NCBI GenBank assembly: GCA_041623895.1
Contig: JBFJVZ010000319.1
Location: 1-9,470, forward strand
Length of the DNA: 9,470 nucleotides
Direction: 5' to 3'
Source: JBFJVZ01 sp041623895
GTDB taxonomy: Bacteria; Planctomycetota; Planctomycetia; Pirellulales; Pirellulaceae
A model generated the notes under the pieces. The model had not been told where the DNA came from. It worked only from the letters and a program-made list of their open reading frames with translations, and did no database searches. Positions 1 through 7,022 of the stretch are shown in pieces. Positions within the stretch are counted from its first letter, which is position 1; every line of letters begins with the position of its first letter. The translations under genes and the position numbers were made by a program.

Positions 1-7
1 AAGTCTG

Positions 8-2878
8 ATGTCTCAGGCAACAACGTACCAGAAACAGGGAAATCTCCGCGCGGCATCCGATCTGCTACGTCGCTTGCTTGTGAAGAACCCGCAGGATTAC
101 GAAGCCATTTTCCAATTGGCAAATACAGAGGCGGCTCAGGGTCGTTTTGACGAGGCCATCGAACTGCTTGGTGAGATCCCCGTCGACCATGCGGAGGCGG
201 GGATCCCATCACTGGGAGTTTCCGCTGACTGGTGTTTTCAGACGGAGCGGTACAAAGATGCGGAGCAACGTTATCGCCGGATTCTCGAGATGGATCCGTC
301 CATCAACTTCGCGCGTCGAAGGCTAGCTTACTTGCTTAATCGCCAAGGGCGACGCCACGAAGCTGTCACGCTGATCCGTCAGCTTTGTGCGGCCGGTGAT
401 GTGATGCAGGATGAATTGCACGCTTTGATTGTTGAATCGGATGCGATGTACGACCCGCCTGGTTCGAGACCGGCTGCCGGCTCGCGCCCTTATTGGCCGA
501 TTGGCAAGATGGGCCAAGCGCGTTACCTGTTTACCGAAAAACAGTATTTACAGGCAGCCGAAATCGTGCAGCCGATGATCGAATCAGGTGAGGCGCCGGC
601 GTCGGTCATCGCGTTCTTTGGACGCGCTGCAGTGGAAGCACAAGACGAGGAAAAACTCGCCTGGTGGCGGGGGCATGTGAACGATTCGGTTAAAGAGTTT
701 CCCGAATATTGGGCGGCGATCGGCACTTATCTGATGCGTGAAACGCAGTACCAGCCGGCCGTCCGCGCACTGGCCGAGGCGATCCGACTTGATCCAACCG
801 ATCTGCGCTCGATTCGGCGGATCTTTCAGGGATTGCGTTCGATGCAACGGCCGGAGGATGCGGAAATCTGGATCGAGCACTACGCGTTGCTGAACAGCAT
901 CTTGCGGAAAAGCAACGCAATTGCCGGATCCGAAACAACATCGGCTGCATCGTTTCAATCGTTGGCAAGCGACCTGGAGTCGGTGGGGCGAAAGTTAGAG
1001 GCCATCCTCTGGCGTTCCATCAATGCGTCCCGACAACCGGACGCCAAGCAATTACTTGCTGAACTGAATCAGCAATTGAAACAGACGGTAGCTAAGCAAG
1101 ATGGTTTCCCGAATCGCCAGCAACTGTGGTGTGGAATGGACCTTGATGATCATCCACTGCCGCCGTTTCCAGCGCAGATTCGATCGCCAAGCGACGAAGC
1201 AATAATCGCATCACAGAATTACAAACTTCCCGACAAAGCGGCTTCAGCAACCTTTCGAGAAATTTCCAGCCAGATCGGATTGGTACACACCTACCGGATC
1301 GCCAGGCAGCCGGCAAAAAAAGGGTTTGCGATTTATCAAGCCTACGGCGGTGGAGTCGCAGTCAGCGATTTTGATTTGGATGGCGAATCAGACCTGTACC
1401 TGGCTCAAGGTGCAGCTGACCCTGTGGATTTTGTCGCGGCGGAATCCGATTTACTGTACCGAACAATCGTGACATCACAGTCACGCCGACTTGTTGATAT
1501 CACCGAGTTGGCTGGAGTCCAAGAGCAGGATTACACAGTGGGCGTGACCGCCGGCGATTGGAACCAGGATGGATTTCCGGATCTGGCGGTGGCCAACATT
1601 GGCATTAATCGTCTGTTGATCAACCAGGGCGACGGTACCTTTGAAAGTCACGCCTTGGATTCAGCAGCGAACCTCGAAAGGTTTTGTACATCGTTGGCGA
1701 TGGGCGATGTCAGCGGCGACCATCTTCCCGATCTGTTTGTACTGAATTACCTGCGCGATCCGGAGATCACGCGATTGCCAAAATCGGATGAGTCCGGCAA
1801 CGTCATCGACGCTGTTCCCCCATTAAGCTTCAAGCCCTCACGCGACCAGCTGTACGTCAATAACGACGAGGGAAAATGGCAAGTCCTGGACGTCGGCACC
1901 GACCGGTCCGATGCCTGTACCGGGCTTGGCATCGTCGTCGCCGACTTAAAAGATGATCAGGCGGGAAACGAAATCTTCGTGGGTAACGACGTCATGCGAA
2001 ACCAGTTTTGGATTCGCGATGATGATGGCAATTTGGTTGATTCTGCTTCACTGTTGGGCTGTGCCTACGGCTCGCTGGGTTCTTCGACGGGAGCGATGGG
2101 CATCGCCGCAGCCGATCTGGATCGCACCGGAACGATTGATCTTCATGTGTCCAATTATGTGAATGAGCCGGCGAGTTTGTACATCAATCGTGACGGAGTT
2201 TTTCGTGACTTGAATGTCAAGTTCAAACTGGCGCGCGACAGTACACCGATGGTCGGATTTGGCTCACAAGCGATCGACTACACGAATGATGGCTGGCTCG
2301 ATTTGGTGGTGACCAATGGACACGTCGAGGATTTGGAAAGCAAAGGACAAGTATTTCGCCAACCTATTCAGCTGTTTGCCAACCTTGGCGAACGGTTTGA
2401 ACTGGTGGAAGTACCGGACTCGCCATTCTGGTCAAAGCCACATTTGGGAAGAGCCTTGGCGAGCCTTGACTTTGATCGTGACGGGCGCATGGACTTTATC
2501 GTGACCGACTTGCTTGAATCAACGGAACTGCTGCTGAACCGCTCAGCGACAAAGAACCATTGGGTCAAAATCCGGCTGGTGGGAAGGTCCAGCGAACGCG
2601 ATGCAATTGGTGCGCGAGTCGATCTGCAGGCCGGCAATCAGAGCTGGGCAGCTTGGGTGACCTCAGGCGACGGTTACTTGTGCAAAAATGAATCGGCATT
2701 GCATTTTGGGATCGGACAGGAAACGAACATCGACCGTGTCTTGATTAACTGGCCAAGTGGACAAAAACAAATCTTTGAGGATATTCCAGTTGATGAATCG
2801 ATCTTACTGGTGGAGGATGATCCCAACGCCTTTGTCTTTTCGTCACCAACGCCCGGCACAAGCAGCTTGAGTCAATAG
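8..2878 (+). CDS. TPR / FG-GAP (VCBS) / ASPIC-UnbV repeat protein, probably 5'-truncated by the window
   Basis: A large, probably exported protein of the CRTAC1-like family; its molecular role is unknown, with protein-protein or carbohydrate contacts on the cell surface the usual guess. Residues 1 to about 290 are helical TPR-like repeats (for example residues 10-60 and 78-125). Residues about 415-835 form a beta-propeller-type FG-GAP/VCBS region with calcium-binding-like motifs: DFDLDGESD (454-462), DWNQDGFPD (517-525), DVSGDHLPD (567-575), DLDRTGTID (703-711), DYTNDGWLD (757-765) and DFDRDGRMD (821-829). Residues about 850-940 match ASPIC/UnbV, with NHWV, RDAIGARV, SGDGYL, HFGIG and INWPSGQ. 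The frame is open to base 2 and the visible start falls just before a TPR helix, without a signal peptide, so the true start is probably outside the window. A paralogue remnant follows 20 bp downstream. Domain assignment is secure; the biological role is not. Confidence 0.93.
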   Translation: MSQATTYQKQGNLRAASDLLRRLLVKNPQDYEAIFQLANTEAAQGRFDEAIELLGEIPVDHAEAGIPSLGVSADWCFQTERYKDAEQRYRRILEMDPSINFARRRLAYLLNRQGRRHEAVTLIRQLCAAGDVMQDELHALIVESDAMYDPPGSRPAAGSRPYWPIGKMGQARYLFTEKQYLQAAEIVQPMIESGEAPASVIAFFGRAAVEAQDEEKLAWWRGHVNDSVKEFPEYWAAIGTYLMRETQYQPAVRALAEAIRLDPTDLRSIRRIFQGLRSMQRPEDAEIWIEHYALLNSILRKSNAIAGSETTSAASFQSLASDLESVGRKLEAILWRSINASRQPDAKQLLAELNQQLKQTVAKQDGFPNRQQLWCGMDLDDHPLPPFPAQIRSPSDEAIIASQNYKLPDKAASATFREISSQIGLVHTYRIARQPAKKGFAIYQAYGGGVAVSDFDLDGESDLYLAQGAADPVDFVAAESDLLYRTIVTSQSRRLVDITELAGVQEQDYTVGVTAGDWNQDGFPDLAVANIGINRLLINQGDGTFESHALDSAANLERFCTSLAMGDVSGDHLPDLFVLNYLRDPEITRLPKSDESGNVIDAVPPLSFKPSRDQLYVNNDEGKWQVLDVGTDRSDACTGLGIVVADLKDDQAGNEIFVGNDVMRNQFWIRDDDGNLVDSASLLGCAYGSLGSSTGAMGIAAADLDRTGTIDLHVSNYVNEPASLYINRDGVFRDLNVKFKLARDSTPMVGFGSQAIDYTNDGWLDLVVTNGHVEDLESKGQVFRQPIQLFANLGERFELVEVPDSPFWSKPHLGRALASLDFDRDGRMDFIVTDLLESTELLLNRSATKNHWVKIRLVGRSSERDAIGARVDLQAGNQSWAAWVTSGDGYLCKNESALHFGIGQETNIDRVLINWPSGQKQIFEDIPVDESILLVEDDPNAFVFSSPTPGTSSLSQ

Positions 2879-2898
2879 CCACAAGCAGGCAAATATTC

Positions 2899-3212
2899 GT
2901 GACGTCGAATTTGTCAGTACGTCTTCCTGGCAATTGCGTACGCAACCGAGACGTGCGCGACACCAATGAAATTATAAAGACACCATTACACACGGCGCGA
3001 GATAGCGGGCGGCCGATCTTTCCAAATGGTGCAATAAAGATTCTTTTGCTGATCCTGCTGCTTGCCGGCTGCCGCGGGAAAAGCGAGCAATCCAACTCAG
3101 GCGGAACAGCGCTGCCAATCCAAAACTCCGCCCCGAAGCCAATCGAGACCAGGGAGCAGCGTTTGCAGGACGCCTCACGCCTCGTTCGCAACGGTGCGAT
3201 GGAATTGTCTTC
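2899..3212 (+). pseudogene. N-terminal remnant of a lipoprotein, probably of a second TPR/VCBS paralogue
   Basis: The + frame beginning at GTG 2899 contains a lipoprotein-type signal: a hydrophobic run IKILLLILLLAGC with lipobox LAGC, the cysteine codon lying at 3070-3072. A polar, Ser/Asn/Pro-rich linker follows, then a helical stretch (EQRLQDASRLVRNGAMELSS) that resembles the start of a TPR array. After about base 3212 the frame reads the antisense of an FG-GAP fragment and stops at 3295-3297, so the natural protein has lost its body. No well-placed ATG is seen; GTG 2899 would give a long n-region of about 40 residues, so the start is uncertain. I infer that this was the front of a tandem paralogue of the upstream gene, because of its position and because the broken joint leads straight into a paralogous FG-GAP fragment. 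It could instead be an unrelated lipoprotein cut at the same place. Confidence 0.55.
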
Positions 3213-3217
3213 GAAGA
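3208..3217. repeat. 10-bp perfect palindrome at the rearrangement joint
   Basis: TCTTCGAAGA reads the same on both strands. It lies exactly where the + strand lipoprotein remnant ends and the - strand FG-GAP fragment ends: the last residue alignable to the paralogue is Phe in PDIF, codon 3215-3213. This is what a fold-back or inversion junction with about 5 bp of microhomology would look like. The palindrome could also be chance, since a site of this length is not rare. Confidence 0.5.
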
Positions 3218-3806
3218 TATCCGGCAGTGCGTCTCCCGTTACATCCGCGATTGCGAGGCTGGTGGTGTATGTTGGATCTTCACCAAGCGAGTTCTGAATA
3301 TGGACTCGAAACGTTCCGTCGCCCTGATTGATCAACAGTTGATTTGCGCCCAGGTTTCCAAGTAACAAGTCTGGAAATCCGTCCTGATTCCAGTCGCCGG
3401 CGGTCACGCCTACCGTGTAGCGACGGTCATCGGCCGACGCGCTGGCGACAACATTTGCGAACCGGCCGTTGAAGTTGCGAAAAAGTGCATTCGGTTCCGT
3501 TGCCAAGCCGTCGGGCGGATCCGTTGCAGCTTGACCGAAGTAAAAATCCAGATTGCCATCGCGATCAAAATCGATGCAGGCAACGCCACCACCGAGTGCC
3601 TGAAAGATCAAAAACTCTCGCTCGACTGGAGCAGACGCGTTTTGATATCGAAATGATAACCCTACTTCCTCCGCAACGTTTCGGTATTCAGGAACGATCA
3701 ACGGAAACTCTGATCGCGCCACGATGTCGACTCGGCCATCCCGGTTGAAGTCGCACTTGGCCATCGCGCGAGAGAAATGCATCCCTTTCCAGTAGTCGTC
3801 GTCCGG
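3213..3806 (-). pseudogene. Inverted FG-GAP/VCBS fragment paralogous to the upstream TPR/VCBS/ASPIC gene
   Basis: The - strand frame from about 3806 to 3213 encodes only an internal piece of the family. It has VCBS motifs DFNRDGRVD, DFDRDGNLD, DWNQDGFPD and DVTGDALPD at residues 11-19, 71-79, 130-138 and 180-188, counted from ATG 3782. The stretch YTVGVTAGDWNQDGFPDL is shared exactly with the intact gene, and LLINQGDGTF follows in both. No signal peptide, TPR array, later VCBS repeats or ASPIC domain is attached. An in-frame TGA (3809-3807) lies eight codons before the ATG, and the preceding PDDDYWKG still fits the family. Beyond Phe190 the frame runs on as non-homologous antisense sequence to 2745. 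The fragment begins with what matches the last VCBS repeat of the neighbour (FSRAMAKCDFNRDGRVDIV against LGRALASLDFDRDGRMDFIV) and then jumps to the first repeat, so it is itself a mosaic. It is probably non-functional. Confidence 0.75.
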
Positions 3807-3809
3807 TCA

Positions 3810-3915
3810 GCCGGGGCGTTATGATTTGCTTGTACCTGTATCTCCCGGCCGATAACATGGCGCTCGTGTGTTTCAGGTAACGGTTGATTGGCGGGCCAAC
3901 GAGAAGACGACGCGC
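3810..3915. other. Short spacer upstream of the DUF4832 gene
   Basis: About 100 bp between the end of the FG-GAP fragment and the preferred start of the next gene. It should hold that gene's promoter, but I see no convincing -35/-10 pair, operator or riboswitch. A GTG at 3868 is an alternative start for the downstream gene. Confidence 0.4.
3901..3906 (+). promoter_or_regulatory. Putative ribosome binding site for the DUF4832 gene
   Basis: GAGAAG lies 9 bases before GTG 3916. It is a partial Shine-Dalgarno match and supports 3916 over 3868. The match is weak enough that the choice rests mainly on the signal peptide that directly follows 3916. Confidence 0.4.
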
Positions 3916-5232
3916 GTGAAGCTTTACGATCCGCCCAGAATTTTTGCGATCCTTGTACTCTTGGCGATTCCCTCGCTGGCCGAAGAAATCGTCGTTACGC
4001 TGCCGCCGGCACTGGGTCCCCTGGACAATCCGCTCAAGGGTTGGTGCCCGTACACCAACGCCGGCAAAATTCACCAACCGTACTCCATGGTTTATTTCTA
4101 CGTCCCGTGGAGTCAGCTCGAACCAAGCCCCGGCGAATATCGATTCGACCACTGGGAGCAGACTTGGAATGTTCCCGCGGCCGAGCGTAAGCACATTGTG
4201 TTTCGCGTCTATGTGGACTATCCCGGAAAGCCTTCGGGACTGCCTGCCTGGCTGCAACAGGCCGGCGTAAAACAGAAGCCCTACCAGCATCACGGCAGTG
4301 GGCTTTCACCCGACTACGACGATCCCAAGATGATCGCGGCGATGCTGCGGCTGATCGAGGCGTTGGGCAAAAGATACAACGAACATCCCCGGATCGCTTT
4401 CATTCAATTGGGACTGCTCGGTTTCTGGGGTGAATGGCACACCTGGCCGCAGGAAACGTTGTACGCGTCGCCCCAGACCGAGCGCCGCGTCATTGATGCT
4501 TACCACCAGGCATTTCCCAACAAGTCCTTGATGGTGCGTTACGCGCGGAACGATGCCGGTCAGCAACCATGGATCGGATTTCACGACGACATGTTTCCGC
4601 AAGATACCGACAATGGAAAAGATTGGTCTTTCCTGGCGGGCCTCCGAGCCTCCGGCCGCACGGAGAATTGGAAGCAGGCCGTGATCGGGGGCGAAATGGT
4701 GCCTCATCAAGCATCACGATGGCTCGGTCGCGACTTCGCGTTGACGACGGAAATGCTCAAACGAAGTCACTTCACTTGGGTTGGCCCCTATTGTCCGGCT
4801 TTGGAAAAAGGGGAGACGGACGACTTTCGGAAACGAAGCCAGGCAATGGTTCGCGCGATGGGATACGAGTTTCAGCTGACCCAAGTGCGACACACCGCGG
4901 CGATCAAGACCGGCCAGAAGGTTCGCATTGAACTTGATGGAAAGAACACGGGCGTGGCTCCTTTCTACTATCCATGGTCGATTGAATGGGCGCTGATCGA
5001 CGCGGCGGGCAAGCCGGTTTCGACGCGAACGGTTCCCTGGGATGTACGCCGCTGGCAACCGGGACTGTTTACCGAGCGCAGCGAACTTCAATTTGACTCG
5101 CCGCCCGGCCGATATCAGCTGGCGATTGGGATTCGAGATCCCTGGCAAGACCGCCCCGCGATCGGCTTCGCCAACCAACTCCAGACGGCGGCCGGATGGA
5201 CCATCCTGTCCGAACTACGCGTCATTCCCTGA
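3916..5232 (+). CDS. Secreted DUF4832 (DUF4874-like N-terminus) protein, predicted TIM-barrel, glycoside-hydrolase-like
   Basis: A 438-residue protein starting at GTG 3916; starting at GTG 3868 would add 16 residues and bury the signal. Residues 1-22 form a signal peptide (MKLYDPPRIFAILVLLAIPSLA, cut before EE). The mature N-terminus carries NPLKGW (38-43), followed by VYFYVPWSQLEPSPGEYRFD (59-78), typical of a barrel strand opening in GH-A-like enzymes. Further conserved patches are GFWGEWHTW (about 169-177) and GGEMVP (about 258-263); their two glutamates could be an acid/base and nucleophile pair, which is inference. Residues from about 323 on look like a beta-sandwich (ELDGKNTGVAPFYYPW, then WQDRPAIGFANQ). 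DUF4832 proteins are known as secreted proteins of unproven activity, so polysaccharide hydrolysis is only a guess. No sugar-related neighbour supports a substrate. It reads away from the VCBS remnant, and another open frame follows directly after its stop. Confidence 0.88.
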   Translation: MKLYDPPRIFAILVLLAIPSLAEEIVVTLPPALGPLDNPLKGWCPYTNAGKIHQPYSMVYFYVPWSQLEPSPGEYRFDHWEQTWNVPAAERKHIVFRVYVDYPGKPSGLPAWLQQAGVKQKPYQHHGSGLSPDYDDPKMIAAMLRLIEALGKRYNEHPRIAFIQLGLLGFWGEWHTWPQETLYASPQTERRVIDAYHQAFPNKSLMVRYARNDAGQQPWIGFHDDMFPQDTDNGKDWSFLAGLRASGRTENWKQAVIGGEMVPHQASRWLGRDFALTTEMLKRSHFTWVGPYCPALEKGETDDFRKRSQAMVRAMGYEFQLTQVRHTAAIKTGQKVRIELDGKNTGVAPFYYPWSIEWALIDAAGKPVSTRTVPWDVRRWQPGLFTERSELQFDSPPGRYQLAIGIRDPWQDRPAIGFANQLQTAAGWTILSELRVIP

Positions 5233-5250
5233 ACTGCCACGCGTGATCCT

Positions 5251-5670
5251 GTGGATCGTGCTCGTGCCACGCTGGGTCCCCGTGCTCCAGTATTGCTTGC
5301 GGGACAATTAGATGCCGCGACGGCGTTCGTGCTTGTGATAGTGAACATCGTGATCAGCACACTTGCGGCGATATTCGTGATTGCGATCGGATCATACGCG
5401 AGAAACGGTTGGACAGGATCAAACATGCCTGTGGTCGAATATTGCGACGGTACACTGACCCTTCATTCGCGACGTCAGAAGTTGATCGCCAAATTCGAAA
5501 AATGTCTCTTTTGGATTGGACCGGCTCATCACATAACGTTCGGGTTGCCAGAATACACGATCGCGACCCCGTTTCTGAAAAATCGTTTTGCACCGTTGGC
5601 GGACCGTGATGTGATTCTGATCGAGATTCTACCGCTGTATAAACTCTTTGGCTTCTTTGGCAGTGATTGA
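5251..5670 (+). CDS. Possible small membrane protein, unknown function
   Basis: An open frame of up to 139 residues that I do not recognise. Residues about 24-48 form one strong transmembrane segment (AFVLVIVNIVIST, then LAAIFVIAIG), followed by a soluble C-terminal part of about 90 residues with alternating strands (GTLTLHSRRQKLIAKFEKCLFW, with a later DRDVILIEILPLYKLF). The start is unclear: GTG 5251 or TTG 5293 would both place the membrane segment near the N-terminus, and neither has a good ribosome binding site; ATG 5425 would remove it. The frame is in register with the DUF4832 gene and is open from the very next codon after that stop (145 sense codons). The one-segment-plus-strand layout resembles small PH-like membrane proteins, but I see no diagnostic motif. 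It may be real or a decayed gene. Confidence 0.45.
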   Translation: MDRARATLGPRAPVLLAGQLDAATAFVLVIVNIVISTLAAIFVIAIGSYARNGWTGSNMPVVEYCDGTLTLHSRRQKLIAKFEKCLFWIGPAHHITFGLPEYTIATPFLKNRFAPLADRDVILIEILPLYKLFGFFGSD

Positions 5671-6142
5671 TGGCGCGACAATCTCCCAGCTGGATTTGGA
5701 GAGGGGTTTTCGTGCGCTTGCGGATCTTCAGCGGATGCGAATGCGCTGCTTCGGTCGATGAAACCGGAGCAGGCTGGGGATGATCGCTACGGCGCATCGG
5801 TTTCCTAGAGTTCGAGACACCGACGCGAGTTCGGGCGAAAGATTCGAGATAGCGGTCGATGCACCCGCATGGAGTTTGAACGAGGAGAGGCACGGGCAAT
5901 TACGGCCAGCTTCACCCCCATGCGCTTTCCGTGCCACGGTTCCGTGCCGGGTATCAGCAGCCGCAATTCCTCGAGCGGTGGCTCCGTGTGCATGTCGTAG
6001 TCACGTCTTCGTTCTCCCAGTGACTTCTGAGATCGCGACGCACTAGGTCGGCTCAGGCAAGACGTAGTACCTCAAGGGTCGTGCATTCGGTGATGCAATC
6101 CTCAAGGTAATGGAGAATCAGTGCCCAAAGTCTGTAGGTCGA
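5671..6142. other. Convergent non-coding spacer with several potential hairpins
   Basis: About 470 bp between a + strand and a - strand gene that point at each other. Several overlapping frames are open here on both strands, but all give Arg/Ser/Pro-rich products without domain features, so I call none of them. The stretch holds a stem-loop at 5746-5772. It also has GGCACGG at 5889-5895, which can pair with either of two copies of CCGTGCC at 5929-5935 and 5942-5948. It could act as a bidirectional terminator region, hold a dispersed intergenic repeat, or be a decayed gene; the sequence alone does not decide. Confidence 0.5.
5746..5772. repeat. Stem-loop in the convergent spacer
   Basis: CTGCTTCGGT, a 7-base loop, then ACCGGAGCAG: a 10-bp stem with one G-T type mismatch. 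It lies about 80 bp past the + strand gene's stop. No T-run follows on either side, so intrinsic termination is not well supported. Confidence 0.45.
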
Positions 6143-6553
6143 TCAATCGGATTGCCCCGGATCCGAACTACTTGAAGGCTTTGTATTGGTCGTTTCGTTA
6201 AAAAAGTCAGCATCGACGGCGCCGGCGAGGTCGATGATGCGGTCCAATTCCCCAAGATCAAGCCAAAACCCGTTACAAGACGAACAACGGTCAACAACCA
6301 GGTCTTGTGCGCCTCTGGGCGAAAGTGGCGTTAGCGGCACACTGCATTTTGGACAGTCGACCGAGGGATGATCTCCTTCGGCCCCGTCGAATTCGTGATC
6401 CTCCATATTCGTCCAGACACTTCCATCAAGGCGATCAAGCTCTCCCTGGTCGAACCATGCTCCATTACATGTTTCGCATGTGTCGAGAACCATCGTACCG
6501 TGTTCTCTTAGATGCGTCTGACGTAATACAACATTGCATCTTGGACACTGCAT
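6143..6553 (-). CDS. Two-domain zf-TFIIB (zinc-ribbon) protein
   Basis: A complete 136-residue protein with two zinc ribbons of the zf-TFIIB family. The first has CPRC (3-6) and CETC (26-29); the second has CPKC (67-70) and CSSC (90-93). Both second half-sites run into the family signature: CNGAWFDQGELDRL and CNGFWLDLGELDRI. Four cysteines per domain would bind one zinc each. The two are joined by an acidic linker (EDHEFDGAEGD), and the tail is low-complexity (TKPSSSSDPGQSD). There is no signal peptide or membrane segment, so it is probably cytoplasmic. Family members are widespread in bacteria and mostly of unknown role; nucleic-acid or protein binding is likely but unproven. The ATG at 6553 has a good ribosome binding site nine bases upstream. 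The nearest possible gene on the same strand is a doubtful ORF about 130 bp upstream, so this gene is probably expressed alone. Confidence 0.92.
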   Translation of the reverse strand: MQCPRCNVVLRQTHLREHGTMVLDTCETCNGAWFDQGELDRLDGSVWTNMEDHEFDGAEGDHPSVDCPKCSVPLTPLSPRGAQDLVVDRCSSCNGFWLDLGELDRIIDLAGAVDADFFNETTNTKPSSSSDPGQSD

Positions 6554-6562
6554 ATGCGTGGA

Positions 6563-6568
6563 TTCCTC
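6563..6568 (-). promoter_or_regulatory. Ribosome binding site of the zf-TFIIB gene
   Basis: GAGGAA on the - strand, nine bases before the ATG at 6553. It fixes the start together with the CPRC motif, which sits at residue 3 as in other members. Confidence 0.6.
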
Positions 6569-6686
6569 AAATCAAGAAATGGATTGTGTGGAGATTCTGT
6601 CCGTCTTGCGACTTGAGAATGACCTAGGGAGACAGTCTACGCCATTGAGCAGGTCAAATGGGCTGTGAGATCCGTTGATTTCGGTT

Positions 6687-6977
6687 TCATTCTTTCAAAA
6701 GGCGTTGCGACACTTGATGCAAGTCGCGCCCAATCATGTCTTGCAGGCGTAAGGGTTGGTATCCCGCGTCTCGAAAGGATCTCTCAGTTTGACGGGTTTC
6801 GGCGCAGTTTTCCAGAATTTTGGCCACAGATTTCTGGAGGACCGCGTCGAAGTAAATTTGCTCCGGCGCGGAAACCGATGCATCCGACGCGAGTTTCGGT
6901 GGCTGCAAAACGGCTGCGGTGAAAGCGATCTCCGCAGGTGGGCACGATTCCCGAACCGAAAAAGGGTCGTTTTTCAA
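6687..6977 (-). CDS. Doubtful small ORF, unknown function
   Basis: A 96-residue frame from TTG 6977. I do not recognise it. The N-terminal third is nondescript, while the rest (APEQIYFDAVLQKSVAKIL, then NCAETRQTERSFRDAGYQPL) looks like an amphipathic helical soluble protein with believable composition and third-position GC above half. No ribosome binding site supports the TTG. The frame is in register with the secreted-protein gene just upstream and stays open all the way back to that gene's TAG (111 sense codons), so it may be a decayed 3' extension of it, a separate small gene, or chance. Competing frames over the same bases look worse. Confidence 0.25.
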   Translation of the reverse strand: MKNDPFSVRESCPPAEIAFTAAVLQPPKLASDASVSAPEQIYFDAVLQKSVAKILENCAETRQTERSFRDAGYQPLRLQDMIGRDLHQVSQRLLKE

Positions 6978-7022
6978 TACGTTGGAACATTCTGAAACGA
7001 AAGGCCTTGGAAGTTCAGATAG

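Noticed and set aside
2893..2910. Small inverted repeat ATTCG/CGAAT just after the first gene, as a terminator
   Set aside because: Only five base pairs and no T-run; too weak to call.
2745..3212. Continuation of the - strand FG-GAP frame to a stop at 2745
   Set aside because: After Phe190 it loses all family similarity and runs antisense to the lipoprotein remnant and the ASPIC end of the intact gene; it is read-through of open sequence.
3688..4293. 201-residue - strand frame
   Set aside because: Antisense to the DUF4832 gene and the FG-GAP fragment, with Arg-rich, domain-free product.
4306..4710. 134-residue - strand frame inside the DUF4832 gene
   Set aside because: Fully antisense to a well-supported gene and without any domain signal.
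5354..5899. 181-residue - strand frame
   Set aside because: Ser/Arg/Pro-rich, no hydrophobic core or domain pattern, overlaps the better + strand frame; judged a shadow.
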